The notes beneath the pieces were generated by a model. That model was not told where the DNA came from and ran no database searches. It saw only the letters and a program-made list of their open reading frames with translations. A stretch of DNA of 64,000 bases from Ypsolopha sequella. Its lineage: Eukaryota; Arthropoda; Insecta; Lepidoptera; Ypsolophidae. Made by a program: the position numbers and the translations under genes. This document shows, piece by piece, positions 33,745-44,378 of the stretch (its first letter is position 1; each line of letters opens with the position of its first letter). The DNA lies in contig OW203983.1 in NCBI GenBank assembly GCA_934047225.1, positions 2,728,001-2,792,000 on the forward strand, written 5' to 3'.

Positions 33745-34240
33745 AAAACCGGCCAAGTGCGAGTCAGACTCTAGTCAGAACCTAGGGTTCCGTATTGTGG
33801 ATGATAAATTTAGTTTTATCATTTTTTTTCGTGAATTTCTCAACCGCTTTATTTTTTCTGTAATTCTTACGTTAACGCATATTACTAATTGTAACAAACT
33901 ATTGTAACATTGTAGTAGCAGCCGTTCGACAAACAATTTCTCTCGTCATCTATTGTAAAATTATAAAATGTATGCAGGTAGCTATCAGTCTCAGTATTTA
34001 TTTGTTTCTACTTTTGTGGGCATATCTCATGCACGAATATGAGTAGTATTCACGAATTGTAGTATCAGGACAAACTCATGTGAGTTTATTGATACTATTC
34101 ACCATGTAATAAAATAGTGTAAAATTATGAATAAATAAATAAAAAAAATTAAAAAAAAATTAAAATTAAAAACTATGATTTTTTTCATATTTTTCGGTCC
34201 ACCAGTTTTGGAGATAAGAGGGGACATACATTTTTTTTAT
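33745..34240 (+). repeat. CCGGCCAAGTGCGAGTC repeat inside the 3-kb element
   Basis: CCGGCCAAGTGCGAGTCAGA with CCTAGGGTTCCGTATTGTGG; the interior CACCAGTTTTGGAGATAAGA matches 51965-51985. Also present in copy 2 (61771), so it predates the duplication. Confidence 0.7.
33885..34174 (+). mobile_element. Retroposed insert with A-rich tail
   Basis: About 290 bases absent from the equivalent point of copy 2 (near 61915). Ends in AATAAATAAATAAAAAAAAT and further A runs, as expected of a truncated retroelement. No clear target duplication. Confidence 0.5.
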
Positions 34241-35584
34241 AGATTTTCAAGATTTCTCGAAATAGATGCAATTAAATATAGCCAAACTATATATTATTAC
34301 AATAAGGTTTTTAATACCTACAATGTGATACCCATATTGTATTTTTATAAATATTTTTTTTTATTTATTTTACTTTTTTTTATATTTTTAAATCACTATA
34401 GTTTTCCCGGTTATTGGTCAGTTATGATCTATAATAGACATTTTTTTCAAATTTTTCGGTCTACCAGTTTCGGACATAGACATTATTGTGGTTTTTTTAA
34501 AGATTTCACAAAACCAGTGCCAGTAAATATAGTAAAAGAATATATTTTTACAATCACCTTTTAAGTGTCTACAGTTTGATACCCATCTTGTATTTTTAGG
34601 ATATTTTTAATTTTTCTCACTTTCGTTTTGAAAATATTTTAAACAATTTCAAATTTTTCATATTTTTTTTTACAATATAATATGTAGGCAAATTAATGCT
34701 ATTTTGTGCCAAATTTCATGTCTTTATCTTTACGGTGTTAAAGTTATGATGCTGTGAAATACGGACGGACGTAGATTAGACTTTATTTTATCGAAACATG
34801 GATTTCTTAAAATATTCAAAAAATATTTTATCCATAGTTGTTTACTTATTAAATGATAAGTGCAATACTCAAGTAGAGCAACTTTCATGATACAGTTCGC
34901 CTCTCCATAAGAATCTACGCGAGGGAAAGGGAGCAACCGTGCGAGCGGGAGGTAAAATGACGTTGAGCTACACAACACACGTCTGAACGCTGCGATGTCC
35001 CAGCGAAACTGAGGGAAATATCGACGCGTTTTTTGTTTTAAACTCTCGATAAGTTTCGATTTGATAAATGTTCTTAAAATAATTTTTTAAATACCGTTTT
35101 TTGTTATTTCACTTATTAATAGTTATATTCTACGTGTTTTAAATTTGACTACGCTAAACGATAGTTTTCTAGTAGAAAAAAAATATTTTATCAGTGGTTG
35201 AATTCATAAAATCACAACTATTTAAAGCACTCGAAATAAGAAAACTAAAGTATTATCCAAAAAAGTAACCAGGTAAGATTATTGTTGAAGATATGGGAAT
35301 AAATGTTACCTGAATAAATTTCTTGTTTTTGTCATAATTTTTACGTGACGTGTGCATGAATGAGACTCTCAACGCGTAGAACATAAATAAAGGTATATTT
35401 AAAGCCTTAAAAACCTATTAAAAGTAGCATTAAAGTAAATGAAAAAATGTGTTTTGAAATCTTCAAATTCCACACTATAAATTAACGTAAAATGTATTTT
35501 ATTTATTGCTTTCCTACTAACTAAAATAAAATCTTTCTTTTCTGATAATTCTGCAAGAATACTGATTTTTAGGGGACTGGAGCC

Positions 35585-36064
35585 TTAAGGCGTATAAATA
35601 CGCCAACTGCAATTCAGACCTGCCTTTGAAGGCCTACTCCTCCCACACGGGTGGTCCAAAAACTTTCATAAAAATATATAATAGGCATTATAGAGTCAAA
35701 AATAAATTTTAAGTTTCATAAACTGTTTTTCTATTGTAAGTTTTGACAAAAAAATCTAAAGTTTCACATGATTAACACAAGAATTCTCTTACTTCTTCCA
35801 AACGCCCAAAGCGATTTTAATTATTTTTTCACCAAATTATAGGAAATTTTTAGATCTAAAAATTTTTAGTTCAAATTTTTTTTTCCGTTTTGGCGTCCAC
35901 GTGACAAGTATTTTCTCCTATTTTGCGTTAGCCGGAGACGCAGTCGTTGTCGTAACAGCCACTTTTCAAGGCACGCTGAAATGAACATTATTTCAATGTC
36001 GTTTCCGTTGATATTTTTACCGACACACATCGAGTTGCTTATTTAGCGTGGTCATACACCTTAA
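35585..36064 (-). mobile_element. Family B TTAA element
   Basis: TTAAGGCGTATAAATACGCC to GTGGTCATACACCTTAA, 480 bp, same interior landmarks as 22030-22519. The left TTAA is shared with the 3-kb element. Confidence 0.85.
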
Positions 36065-36082
36065 GTTATATTTTATACAATT

Positions 36083-36120
36083 CAAGAGGACGTTCGCGAC
36101 TTCGTCCGCGTGGATTTGGG
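36083..36120 (-). mobile_element. Helitron-like tip, reverse orientation
   Basis: On the minus strand ATCCACGCGGACGAAGTCGC, the same subterminal hairpin as at 10534. CTAGT is not preserved and the rest of the element is unclear. Confidence 0.45.
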
Positions 36121-37189
36121 ATAAATTGGAAACTGTTTTATATTCATAGATATTATCACACATTTATAATTATTATGGTAGCACTATATTATGATATAAA
36201 ATTATTCTTCACTTGTTTTTTTACACTAGTGATCTCTTCCCGGCTTCAGGTGATTAACGATAACGACGGTAAAAAAAAAATTGTCGAGTGAACAGCAGAT
36301 CATGACATATTTATTTCAGAATCAGATATGTTCGGCGTCTTATGCACGCCTTCATTATTTTATTCTTTGGCACAACATTACTTCGAGGGCTTTCCATCAG
36401 CGCGGTGAGGAAAGGAAGGCGTCACGTCAGAGCACGTTAGCGACGTAGCGTGCGTGCGTATGACGCTCGATACGTACTCTACACCCTCAACAGTTTTAGG
36501 GGAGAATAAGTAGAAGAGTAGGCGATTGTTTTAATAGTATAAACGAATGTTTTAATACCCAGTTATGTATAGTTTCATACATTGATTTTCACACCCCCTG
36601 CTCGACAATGTCCATGCAACCTCAACGTAAAGTAACGCATTATATCTCAAGGGATATAAAGTTATATGAAAATCCCTAGGGATTAAAGTGATTTAAATTT
36701 GGAACGTCAAATTCGTGTGGAAACTCGTTCGAAAATCGAACTGGCCACCATAAGCAGAATTCAACAAAAAGAAAAAAAGCGTTTACAAAGAATGTGAAAC
36801 AAAAGACGGTGTTTGGTGCTGTGATTGTCAGTGAATTTTATTGAATTATTAATGTTGATAAAAATGTCGAGCTTTTTATTGTCTCGCAGAAGGTGTGAAA
36901 AGTAGAGTATGCTCCTCTGGAATAAAGCCTGTCTTTGTCTTGGGCAGCTTGAACCCCTCGCTTTACCCAGGACTCTATATAACTCCTGATTACGCTCAGG
37001 GTTCAATATGCCGCCCGTGACGTAAGACACTGCTTTATTCCCTTAGTACATAATCTACTATTATCTACACTCACGCAATAGGTAGGTAGATAATTTATTT
37101 ATTTGATTATACGTCCCTGGATTGACGATTCTTGATGGAACTCCAATATAGTAGATAATGAAAATTCTAACTTATACTTAAGTTCTAGT
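36121..37189. other. No gene recognised
   Basis: 36330-36490 is GC-richer and free of repeats. The 89-codon minus ORF at 36761-37030 (with GGILNPERNQELYRVLGKAR) has no family I recognise. It is perhaps an old transposon frame. Confidence 0.3.
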
Positions 37190-37197
37190 TTAATTTG

Positions 37198-38098
37198 TAG
37201 AGATGAAACGGATATCCGGTTACTATCCGGTATCCGGCCTATCCGGCCATATTTTTGGTATCCGGTATCCGGCCGGATAGTAGTTAGTATCCGGCCGGAT
37301 ACCGGATACTTAACTCAACATACAAAAAGTAGTTTAAATCACAAAATAGTTGTATCAATGATTGAATAATCTAAATTCTAATACATAAAGTGAATAAGAA
37401 TTGAGCTATGGTAGATAAAGACAAGCTTTACATCAATTGTTGGGAATAAACGTTTATGCTTTTCTTCATACATTACACCAGCTTATTTTGCTCTCACAAT
37501 ATACCGAATGTAACTCAACATGTATCTTTTAATAAAAACACATGGCCATACTGAAATCATACTAAACAACTTTTCCAAAGAAACATACTTGTGAAAATGA
37601 AAAAATATTTTCATGTTTCCATACTCATTTTGAAAACCTACTTTAAATTTTGAAAGGGCACTGGGCGGGCAGGTTCAATTTTGTTTTTTCAATATGTTAC
37701 TTTGGAAAATTTGTTCAGTATGAACAGTATATTACGCGGTTTCATTTAAAGATACCTGTCTATTTATATGCAGTATACACCACTCCAAGGAGACAAAAGA
37801 TACATATTTACAAATTTCGTTAGGATCGGAAATTGTTTCGCGTTTGCAAACCAGCATTTGTATGATTGTGTGTGATACGATCTTTTAGAAATGATCTTCA
37901 TTTAAAAAATGCACGAATAATCTCGCCCACTTGCACCCGCACGCGCCTTGGTGCGTAATATTTAGACTTGCTCAATTAGTGCGAAACGCATATCTTGTGC
38001 CGGATATCCGGCCGCCGGATATCCGGCTATCCGGCCTAGTGCCTCGCCGGATATCCGGTATCCGGTATCCGGCCAAATCACTATCCGTTTCATCTCTA
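37198..38098. mobile_element. hAT element with ATCCGG subterminal repeats
   Basis: TIRs TAGAGATGAAACGGATA / TATCCGTTTCATCTCTA with perfect 8-bp duplications TTAATTTG (37190-37197 and 38099-38106). The first and last 110 bases are packed with TATCCGG and CCGGATA motifs, a layout typical of hAT transposase binding regions. The centre holds another inverted pair (TTTTCCAAAGAAACATA, about 37575, and its relative near 37695) also found in the hAT at 47463. No transposase. 901 bp. Confidence 0.92.
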
Positions 38099-38105
38099 TT
38101 AATTT

Positions 38106-38171
38106 GTTCCTCGTTCCTAACATATGTGTTAAACGAAAGGAACGAGGAACCTTAAGACAGCTGTCTTAAGG
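38106..38171. repeat. Two adjacent palindromes
   Basis: GTTCCTCGTTCC pairs with GGAACGAGGAAC (38106-38150). It is followed at once by a perfect 22-bp palindrome at 38150-38171, centred on CAGCTG and bounded by TTAAG/CTTAA. Confidence 0.8.
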
Positions 38172-38236
38172 GTAAAGAAGTAATTTCTAGATTTTTAAAC
38201 ATTTGGTTTGTTTTTGTTTACATTAATTGCAATAAA

Positions 38237-38338
38237 ATGGCGGCGGATAAAATTACAAATTCCAATTTCTATCCAGCAGCAGCCAGTCCATCATGTTCTG
38301 TCTGTGGACCATCGCGCATGCGCGCTGCAGACAACTAG
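38237..38338 (+). CDS. Small ORF, unknown, possible first exon
   Basis: 33 codons from ATGGCGGCGG, with an A at -3 (AATAAAATGG), to TAG. Peptide includes NSNFYPAAASPSCSVCG. GC-richer than its surroundings. No family recognised and no obvious donor site, so it may be a chance frame or the start of a spliced gene. Confidence 0.15.
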   Translation: MAADKITNSNFYPAAASPSCSVCGPSRMRAADN

Positions 38339-39118
38339 GCTGCGTTCAGATTGATCGCCGAACGACCGCTCGCCCAACACTGACAGCAGGACAGACTATA
38401 CAGGATAACATTATACAAATTCAACGCGTGCAAACGAGCTGGTCATGGTCAATAAATTTGTATGAAATTGATTATGGAAAGTGCAATAACTTTTTGCGTC
38501 GAGTTAGAAGCCTGATTTTTTTACAACACCATGAGGCCGTAGACTTCCGTAAGTTTTAACTTGTTATTTCATATGGGGCCCGAGCAAAAGGGTTGACACA
38601 AACGATTCATTAAACTCTATGCATCTTACCCAACTAGCAGAGAGATCGTTTGGCAACAACTCTTAAAACAAAAAAATATCCAAAGCAAGATCCCAAGATA
38701 CAAAATCGTCGTTTAAAATAATTTTGCTCGATATTTTAGCATTCATTACTTTTTTGTTATAAAAATCTATCGAGTAAACGATTATTATTAATATTTTTAT
38801 TCACAAATTTATAGCGCATTCACTCGATGAGTTCTATGAAAGTAAATGGATTGCAAATTTATTATCATAGTGACTTTTTTTGCACTTTTATTTGACATTT
38901 CAATATTATAGCGTTAATGTAGCATGAAAGCTGCTCACACAACCAAATAGCAACTCTGTTGCTATTACAGCACTCAATATTGTATGCAAGCTTTTTGAAT
39001 GCTTTTCATACAAAGTCAAGTAAATGCTCTAAAATTCTCTCTGACAGCACAGAAATTAATCCAAACAGTATAAACCTGATTCCCAGATTTCGTAAACGTT
39101 TTAGTTTACTAAGCAGCT
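38339..39118. other. No gene recognised
   Basis: AT-rich. The 88-codon ORF at 38293-38559 overlaps the small ORF in another frame and has no domain. Confidence 0.35.
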
Positions 39119-39290
39119 AATTGTGTCGATTCGGCCCAACGCAACTTAACTTATTTGACAGGACTAAGCTTAATTTAAGCGTTCTGTCTTTTTCTTTCTG
39201 TATCGAAAAGACAAAGACAGGGCGCTTAAAATAAGGTTAGTCCTGTCAAATAAGTTAAGTCGTGTTACACCAAATCGACACAATTGACTG
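39119..39290. mobile_element. Foldback MITE abutting a LINE fragment
   Basis: AATTGTGTCGATTCGG and AACTTAACTTATTTGACAGG at the left are inverted at 39238-39290 (CCTGTCAAATAAGTTAAGT, AAATCGACACAATT). It sits where the LINE homology at 39285-39640 ends. Confidence 0.8.
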
Positions 39291-39640
39291 GCATCTAGGA
39301 AACAAACATCAGCGTAGTTGGCGATCGGCAAAAGTAGAGATTGTGCAAGAGTAACTTTAGTTTCAAAGGGGAAAAATTTCTGGAGACGCATAAGGGAATG
39401 AAATGTGGCAAAGACTTTGCTGCTGACCTCTTTAATATGTGCAGCCCACGTCAAATTACAATCTAATATGACAGCCAGTCTTTTTGCAGATTTAGTGTAG
39501 GCAATAGGGATATCGTTATAAACTACTTGTGGAATTACCGCTTGATTGAGAGGGTTAGTCATGTATCTGCTACCAAAAATAATGGCTTGAGATTTTTTGG
39601 GATTATCCAAAAATTCCAAAAGCCTCCGCCCACCTGAGGG
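39285..39640 (-). pseudogene. Jockey/CR1-like reverse transcriptase fragment
   Basis: Minus frame 39667-39170 contains NPKKSQAIIFGSRYM, KRLAVILDCNLTWAAHIKEV and AQSLLLPIANYADVCFLD. This is the region after the catalytic YADD box in this LINE group, as in the better copy at 42832-43140. Catalytic residues are outside the fragment. The frame runs on into the MITE at 39119-39290, so the last 50 residues are not LINE-derived. Confidence 0.75.
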
Positions 39641-39798
39641 TATTTGAAAATGTGACTGCAAAGGCACGATTGGCAGTTCATAATGTAGTGTTGGCTCCTA
39701 CACTTATGTATGGTAGTGAATGTTGTGTATGGCAAGATAAAGATCAAAGTAGAGTGAATGCAGTGGCAATGCGTTCCTTACGGTGTATGTGTGGTTTA
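39636..39798 (+). pseudogene. RTE-like reverse transcriptase fragment
   Basis: Plus frame reads AKARLAVHNVVLAPTLMYGS, then CCVWQDKDQSRVNAVAMRSL and RCMCGL before a stop. These blocks match the C-terminal part of the same kind of LINE as 11831-12417. Opposite in orientation to the neighbouring LINE piece. Confidence 0.7.
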
Positions 39799-39887
39799 TG
39801 TGTGGGTATATAGGTATGTATGTGTGTATGAATTAATATCAGATATCGGGTGCTAGCTCCATTTTCACATTTTTGCCTAGTACTAGG

Positions 39888-39930
39888 GTTCCGTACCAAC
39901 ACACAATACGTGTACGGAACCCTAAAACCC
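39888..39930. repeat. Back-to-back GGGTTCCGTA termini
   Basis: AGGGTTCCGTACCAA and TGTACGGAACCCT form a hairpin from two facing ends of the lepidopteran repeat. Confidence 0.6.
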
Positions 39931-40237
39931 TATGGAAATAATTCCACTTGCAGTTAAAATGACCAACTTAACTTGAACTTTGTTATAAACACAGAATATG
40001 ATATGAAATCAATTCGTCAAACATAACCCGCAGGCTACTTTTTACTCAATGCGGTCGGCGTTAGAGAAAAATATAAGACATCAAAAAGTATTTCATTTTA
40101 CTCGTAGGGTAACTTTTTACATGTATTTTTTGTGATATTCCACATTTATAACTGTTAAACGACCTTGAAATGAACAATCGTTTCATTTCATAAACGATAC
40201 AAATTTTTCGAATACGTGGTGTTAAGAAAAGTATTGC
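39931..40237. other. No gene recognised
   Basis: AT-rich, no ORF or repeat match. Confidence 0.35.
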
Positions 40238-40690
40238 TTAAGGCCCTGCCATTCCAAAATAAGCATTTTGTTTAATTAATATTGTCAGTTCAATATCACA
40301 TTCAAATACAAGTTAAATATATGTTATAATAGAGGATATACTCTAAACACAAGTTGATCTAAAAACGTAATTGAGTAAACTTCACTCAATAGAGAAAAAT
40401 CACAAAGTAAGCTCGTCAAATTGCGAATAAATGTGTTTATAGCAAAGGTGTTCAACGGAGAGAATTAAAACATTTCCTGAATTTTCTTTACAGATAACTA
40501 AAGACACTTATTGATCCATTTTTATTTATTGCTCAATACTTTTTCAGAAATTACAGAAAAACCTCGCAAATTCACCGATTATGCGTGCTCGCAGCGCACG
40601 AAGCGAGCGTTCTAATGTAGACTTTCTGACAATATCATTGAATTCAAAATTACTTAATACGATTATTGTGTTGGATGCGTAGGGCCTTAA
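40238..40690. mobile_element. TTAA-type MITE, 453 bp
   Basis: TTAAGGCCCTGCCATTCC at the left and, inverted, TTAAGGCCCTACGCATCC at the right. Non-coding. Confidence 0.7.
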
Positions 40691-40781
40691 GTACGCGTTC
40701 AAACCGTCGCTACTTGCGCTACATTACAGGGCTTTAAATAGGTAACTACACGTCAAATGTAGGTCATTCACTATCCAAACC

Positions 40782-41655
40782 TTGAAGGTGACACACGTTA
40801 AGCGCACAAGCAAAAAAATTACCCTCAACATGGAGACTACTCCTGAAGAAGCTTCACAAGTTATTGCACTGCTGCGCCGAAGGGAGCGGCAGTGTGATAT
40901 TGCCCGGCAACTCAACCTTAGCCGTTTTGCTGTTCGAAGAGTAATCCAGCGATTCCGGGAGACTGGTGGCTATGTCCGAAGACATCGATCTGGGAGACGA
41001 CGCCGCACATCTGATAGGGATGACGGCTTCATAGTGTCGACGGGTTTGAGATATCGGTCTTACAATGCTGTTGAGATAAGACAGCAACTCCAAGCAGTTC
41101 GCGGGACAACTACAAGTGACTCTACGATTAGAAGAAGATTGGAAGAGAAGAAAATAGCCACCCATAGAGCTGCTACAGGCCCAAGATTGACTGTAGAGCA
41201 TCGTAGATCCCGCTTGCAGTTTGCCCGCGATCACGTCGATTGGACGCTCGACCAATGGAGCACAGTTCTCTTCTCAGATGAGACAAAGGTGTGCCTTTTC
41301 TGCAATGATAGGTGAAAAAGAGTGCACAGGAGGCAGGGGGAGCGTATAGCAGAAGCCTATATTCAAGAGAATGTGGAATACGGGGGTGGCTCCTGCATGT
41401 TTTGGGGCGGTATATCTTGCGACGGCAAAACTGACCTTGTATGCGTTTCCCGGACTGGAAGTGCTCGCGGGCAAGGGTCGCTGACTACTCACAGGTACAT
41501 CACAGAAATCCTAGAAGAGCATGTGATCCCCTATGTTGGTTTCGTCGGCCATCGTCGGTCGTCTCCCACACCGCGTTTATTGTACGTGACTATCTTCAAG
41601 AGGTTGGGATCCCTGTCATTCAGTGGCTGGCGAGAAGTCTAGACCTGAACCCTAT
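40782..41655 (+). pseudogene. Tc1-like transposase, truncated and frameshifted
   Basis: The natural start is probably ATG at 40830 (METTPEEASQ), giving an N-terminal HTH (RQCDIARQLNLSRFAVRRVI), then GYVRRHRSGRRRRTS and the first catalytic Asp in VLFSDETKVCLF. TGA at 41313 interrupts the frame, which continues with RVHRRQGERIAEAY, YGGGSCMFWGGISCDG and YITEILEEHVIPYV. A frameshift at about 41550 leads to HTAFIVRDYLQEVGIPVIQW and SLDLNPI. The second catalytic Asp region reads SSVVSHTA instead of a DNARPH-type motif, and the sequence ends before the third acidic residue, where family F begins. Inactive. Confidence 0.9.
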
Positions 41656-41656
41656 A

Positions 41657-41994
41657 TGTTTTCCACCCTCTTTTTTTTGGTTCTCAAACGTTCGTTTCAA
41701 AAACGCGGTTAAGAGATCAACTTGTTTTTTTTTATGAAATAGGCAATAGAAATATGAAGGGATGTTACCTAAATCCAATATTTTTTTCCCTACAAAATAT
41801 TTCAGTATTAGCTAAAAACACACCAATTTATTTATTGTTTCGCTGCGTGATCACTAGTATTACGCGTCCAATGACAAGAGGCCAAAGAGCCAACATATAA
41901 TCGCCTCTATGAAAAGCAAATAAGATCTTTACCATTAGACTTATTGTGCTGGACGGGTAATAAAAAAAGTTGCTAAGGTATGCCATCCTCTTAA
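41657..41994 (-). mobile_element. Family F repeat
   Basis: Reverse copy of 18000-18475, ending GCCATCCTCTTAA. It lacks the distal 130 bases and starts exactly at the break in the Tc1-like gene (TATATGTTTTCCACCCTC). Confidence 0.75.
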
Positions 41995-42005
41995 TAAATA
42001 AGATT

Positions 42006-42192
42006 AATAAAGCTGATTCTGAAGGCTTTAGTTTTAGTGCTGTCAAAACTTGAATTTATCATAATCATAAAATGATTATGATTATGATTATGATTATCCA
42101 AAGTAATTTAGCTTCTAATATTAACACGTAAGGACTATTTAGCAATTAAGAAAAAAAAATTATACCACTAAAACTTAAATTAAAGCCTTTAA
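42006..42192. mobile_element. AAAGCYGATTCTGAAGG MITE with ATTATG tract
   Basis: TAAAGCTGATTCTGAAGGC at the left, TTAAATTAAAGCCTTTAAG at the right, matching 49930-50096. A (GATTAT)n tract (42060-42096) has been inserted or expanded inside. Confidence 0.65.
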
Positions 42193-42269
42193 GAACGCGC
42201 AGACGCTCATGCAGTTACTTATTGTTATGTGAGCTTATAGTGTAATGTGAAAGATGGATTTATTTAGAT

Positions 42270-43770
42270 TGAAAATATAAGACAAGACAAGACAAGAAAA
42301 ATACTCTTTTTTGTACACCAAAATAAATAAATCAGATAAAAGAACAAACTTTTGAAAGAAAGTAACAATTGGCGGCCTTATCACTTATAGCGATTTCTTC
42401 CAGACCACCTTTGGGTAGAAATTAATTGTTAGAAAAAATAAGGCGAAAGTGGTTCACATAATAAATAATAATAATTAAATGGATAGCAAATACCTAAAAT
42501 GAATACACAAGTATAACATTATTCATACAAATACATAGAATACGATAAATATATACACTAATATACAACAAAAATAAAAAATATAATACGTAAACCAAAA
42601 GTAAATAAATATTAGTAGCAGAAGTTAGGAAGTAAAAAACTTTTTACTAAGAAACAAATTTTGAAGAGACGCAACGAGAGAGAACACGTAATAGCGATTA
42701 GCAAGTTATTCCACAATATGACAGCTTTAACAGCAAAATAATTACCATAAAAATTTGTAGTGTGAGATGGAATTGCTAAAAGCAAATTTTCGGAGGATCG
42801 TAGAGTACGGTCATGGGTAGAGCGCAGGAATTTAAAGCAATTGATGGAGTTGAAGGATTGAACAGTACAGAATAAAGAAGAGAGAGAATGTAGGCGTCAC
42901 GCCGCGCCGAAGGTGAATTGGGAGCCGCTGAAGTTGTGACCTAAATTCAGAAATATGGTCAAACTTGCGAAGACCGAAAATAAATCTTATGGCGAAGTTT
43001 TGGAGGCATTCAAGCTTATCCAGCTGTTCCGAAGTTAAATCTAGATAACAAACGTCCGCATAGTCAAGGATGGGCAAAAGAAGGGATGTAGCCAGCGCAA
43101 TTTTAGTGGCTGTCGGGAGGAGATTTCTGAGTCTTCTCAACGATCCTGCGGAAAAACATCTTCGGGCTAATTTGTTCCATTTGGGATTTCCAAGATAAGC
43201 AACTATCGATGAAGATACCTAGATTCTTCACCGTACTGCTGAATGGAATTTGATGGCCATCAAACATTATTGGAGGCAAAAGTTGGCAGTCGACTCGAGA
43301 TATAAAGTACGGGCTACCTACTATTATAACCTGTGTTTTGGTAGGATTGACTTTAAGTACAACTGGTTCTCTCCATTCCTACACACGAGCAAGATCTGAA
43401 TTACCAGTGGAATCTGAATTTGGTAGTTCAATAAAATTTAGTTTGATTATATATTTGGAGATCATCTGCATAAAGGTGGTAGGAAGAAGAGATAAGATCA
43501 GAGATATTATTGATAAAGATAGCAAAAAGAAGTAGAGACAAGATGCCACCCTGCGGAACCCCGGCAGTAGTATCGCACTATTCGGACAGTGAATCATTAA
43601 TACGAATGTGCTGCCGGCGTCCGTGTAAGTAACTACGAAACTATTCAATTACCGTTGGAGATATGTTAAGAGAGCGTAATATCCCCAGAAGAATGTCGAA
43701 GTCAACAGTGTTAACTACATTGCTAAAATCTAACAATGTTGGCACGGTTAGTTTACCTGTGTTGTGTCCA
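42270..43770 (-). pseudogene. Jockey/CR1-like LINE, 3' half
   Basis: Read on the minus strand: palm motif A region LDFSNVVNTVDFDILL (about 43720), [19 protein letters not shown], intact YADDLQIY (about 43460), VNPTKTQVIIVGSPYF, FDGHQIPF, then LRRLRNLLPTATKIALATSL, PILDYADVCYLDL and AIRFIFGLRKFDHISEFRS. Two in-frame stops lie between the palm motif and GVPQGG, and at least two frameshifts follow. The 3' end appears to be the GACAA-repeat tract at 42280-42297. The endonuclease is missing. Best-preserved LINE in the window, but inactive. Confidence 0.85.
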
Positions 43771-44177
43771 TGCCCAACCTAATATCATCGGTAATCTTTA
43801 TTAATACTGTTAAATCCAATCTTAAATCCTAATTTAACAATATCGCTCAAGGAATAAAAAACGTCTATCGATTGTGTAACACCGTGATACGGCACAACAC
43901 AAGCGAGCAAGTTTAACAAGTAGGGAGAGCATACATTACTTGTTTACTCCATCTTAGCCAAAATTGTGAGCCTACATTGCCGTTAATGTATATTTTTGTT
44001 GTTACCATGAGTAATTTAGTTATTTATCTGAAATGCTCATATTATACAAAGTTTTTATACATACAGGTGAAAGGAAATATCTAAATTTTTCCGCTTTGCT
44101 TTATTATTCGTCATTCTGGAAGTAATTATTGCACACGACTGCATTTCTCTTTAAATTTGGCAGAGCTGTTCACAGAG
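43771..44177. other. No gene recognised
   Basis: AT-rich, no repeat match; may include older LINE sequence upstream of the fragment at 42270-43770. Confidence 0.3.
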
Positions 44178-44378
44178 TCACGGTTCACGAGCGACTATGA
44201 GCAGCGATCGCGTATTTTGGCCTAAGTACTGGAATTCAACAGTAGTTGTGGCGCGCCTGACACGCCCACTTAGCCTTTCTATTTGATTTAAATGTTCTGT
44301 GCTGGCATCATTGTGCTGCATTTCGATGTAGTTTTCGCTATCTATACTCGAAATGCTGGAATAATCTTCCACCTCCAT
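44178..44378 (-). CDS. Small acidic ORF, unknown
   Basis: 66 codons from ATGGAGGTGGAAG to TGA. The first 30 residues are acidic and serine-rich (MEVEDYSSISSIDSENYIEM), followed by a basic stretch (ERLSGRVRRATT). Codon use is more balanced than the surrounding DNA. I do not recognise it. It could be a first exon, the acidic N-terminus of a lost transposase, or chance. There is no supporting splice site I trust. Confidence 0.2.
   Translation of the reverse strand: MEVEDYSSISSIDSENYIEMQHNDASTEHLNQIERLSGRVRRATTTVEFQYLGQNTRSLLIVAREP

Larger units (their letters stand above)
32539..35588 (+). mobile_element. 3-kb TTAA element, copy 1
   Basis: The ends are TTAAGGCCCCAGACTCTC and, inverted, TTAAGGCTCCAGTCCCC. 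Nearly identical through its whole length to 60494-63335. It contains a lepidopteran repeat (33745 onward), a retroposed 290-bp insert (33885-34174, absent from copy 2), and an 82-codon minus ORF (34730-34978). That ORF is open in both copies but differs by amino-acid replacements, so I do not call it a gene. Its right TTAA is shared with family B at 35585. Confidence 0.85.

Noticed and set aside
34730..34978. 82-codon minus ORF conserved in both 3-kb copies (also 62470-62724)
   Set aside because: The few differences between copies change amino acids, and the C-termini diverge. Openness is explained by the recency of the duplication.
40854..41255. 133-codon minus ORF
   Set aside because: Antisense shadow of the Tc1-like transposase frame.
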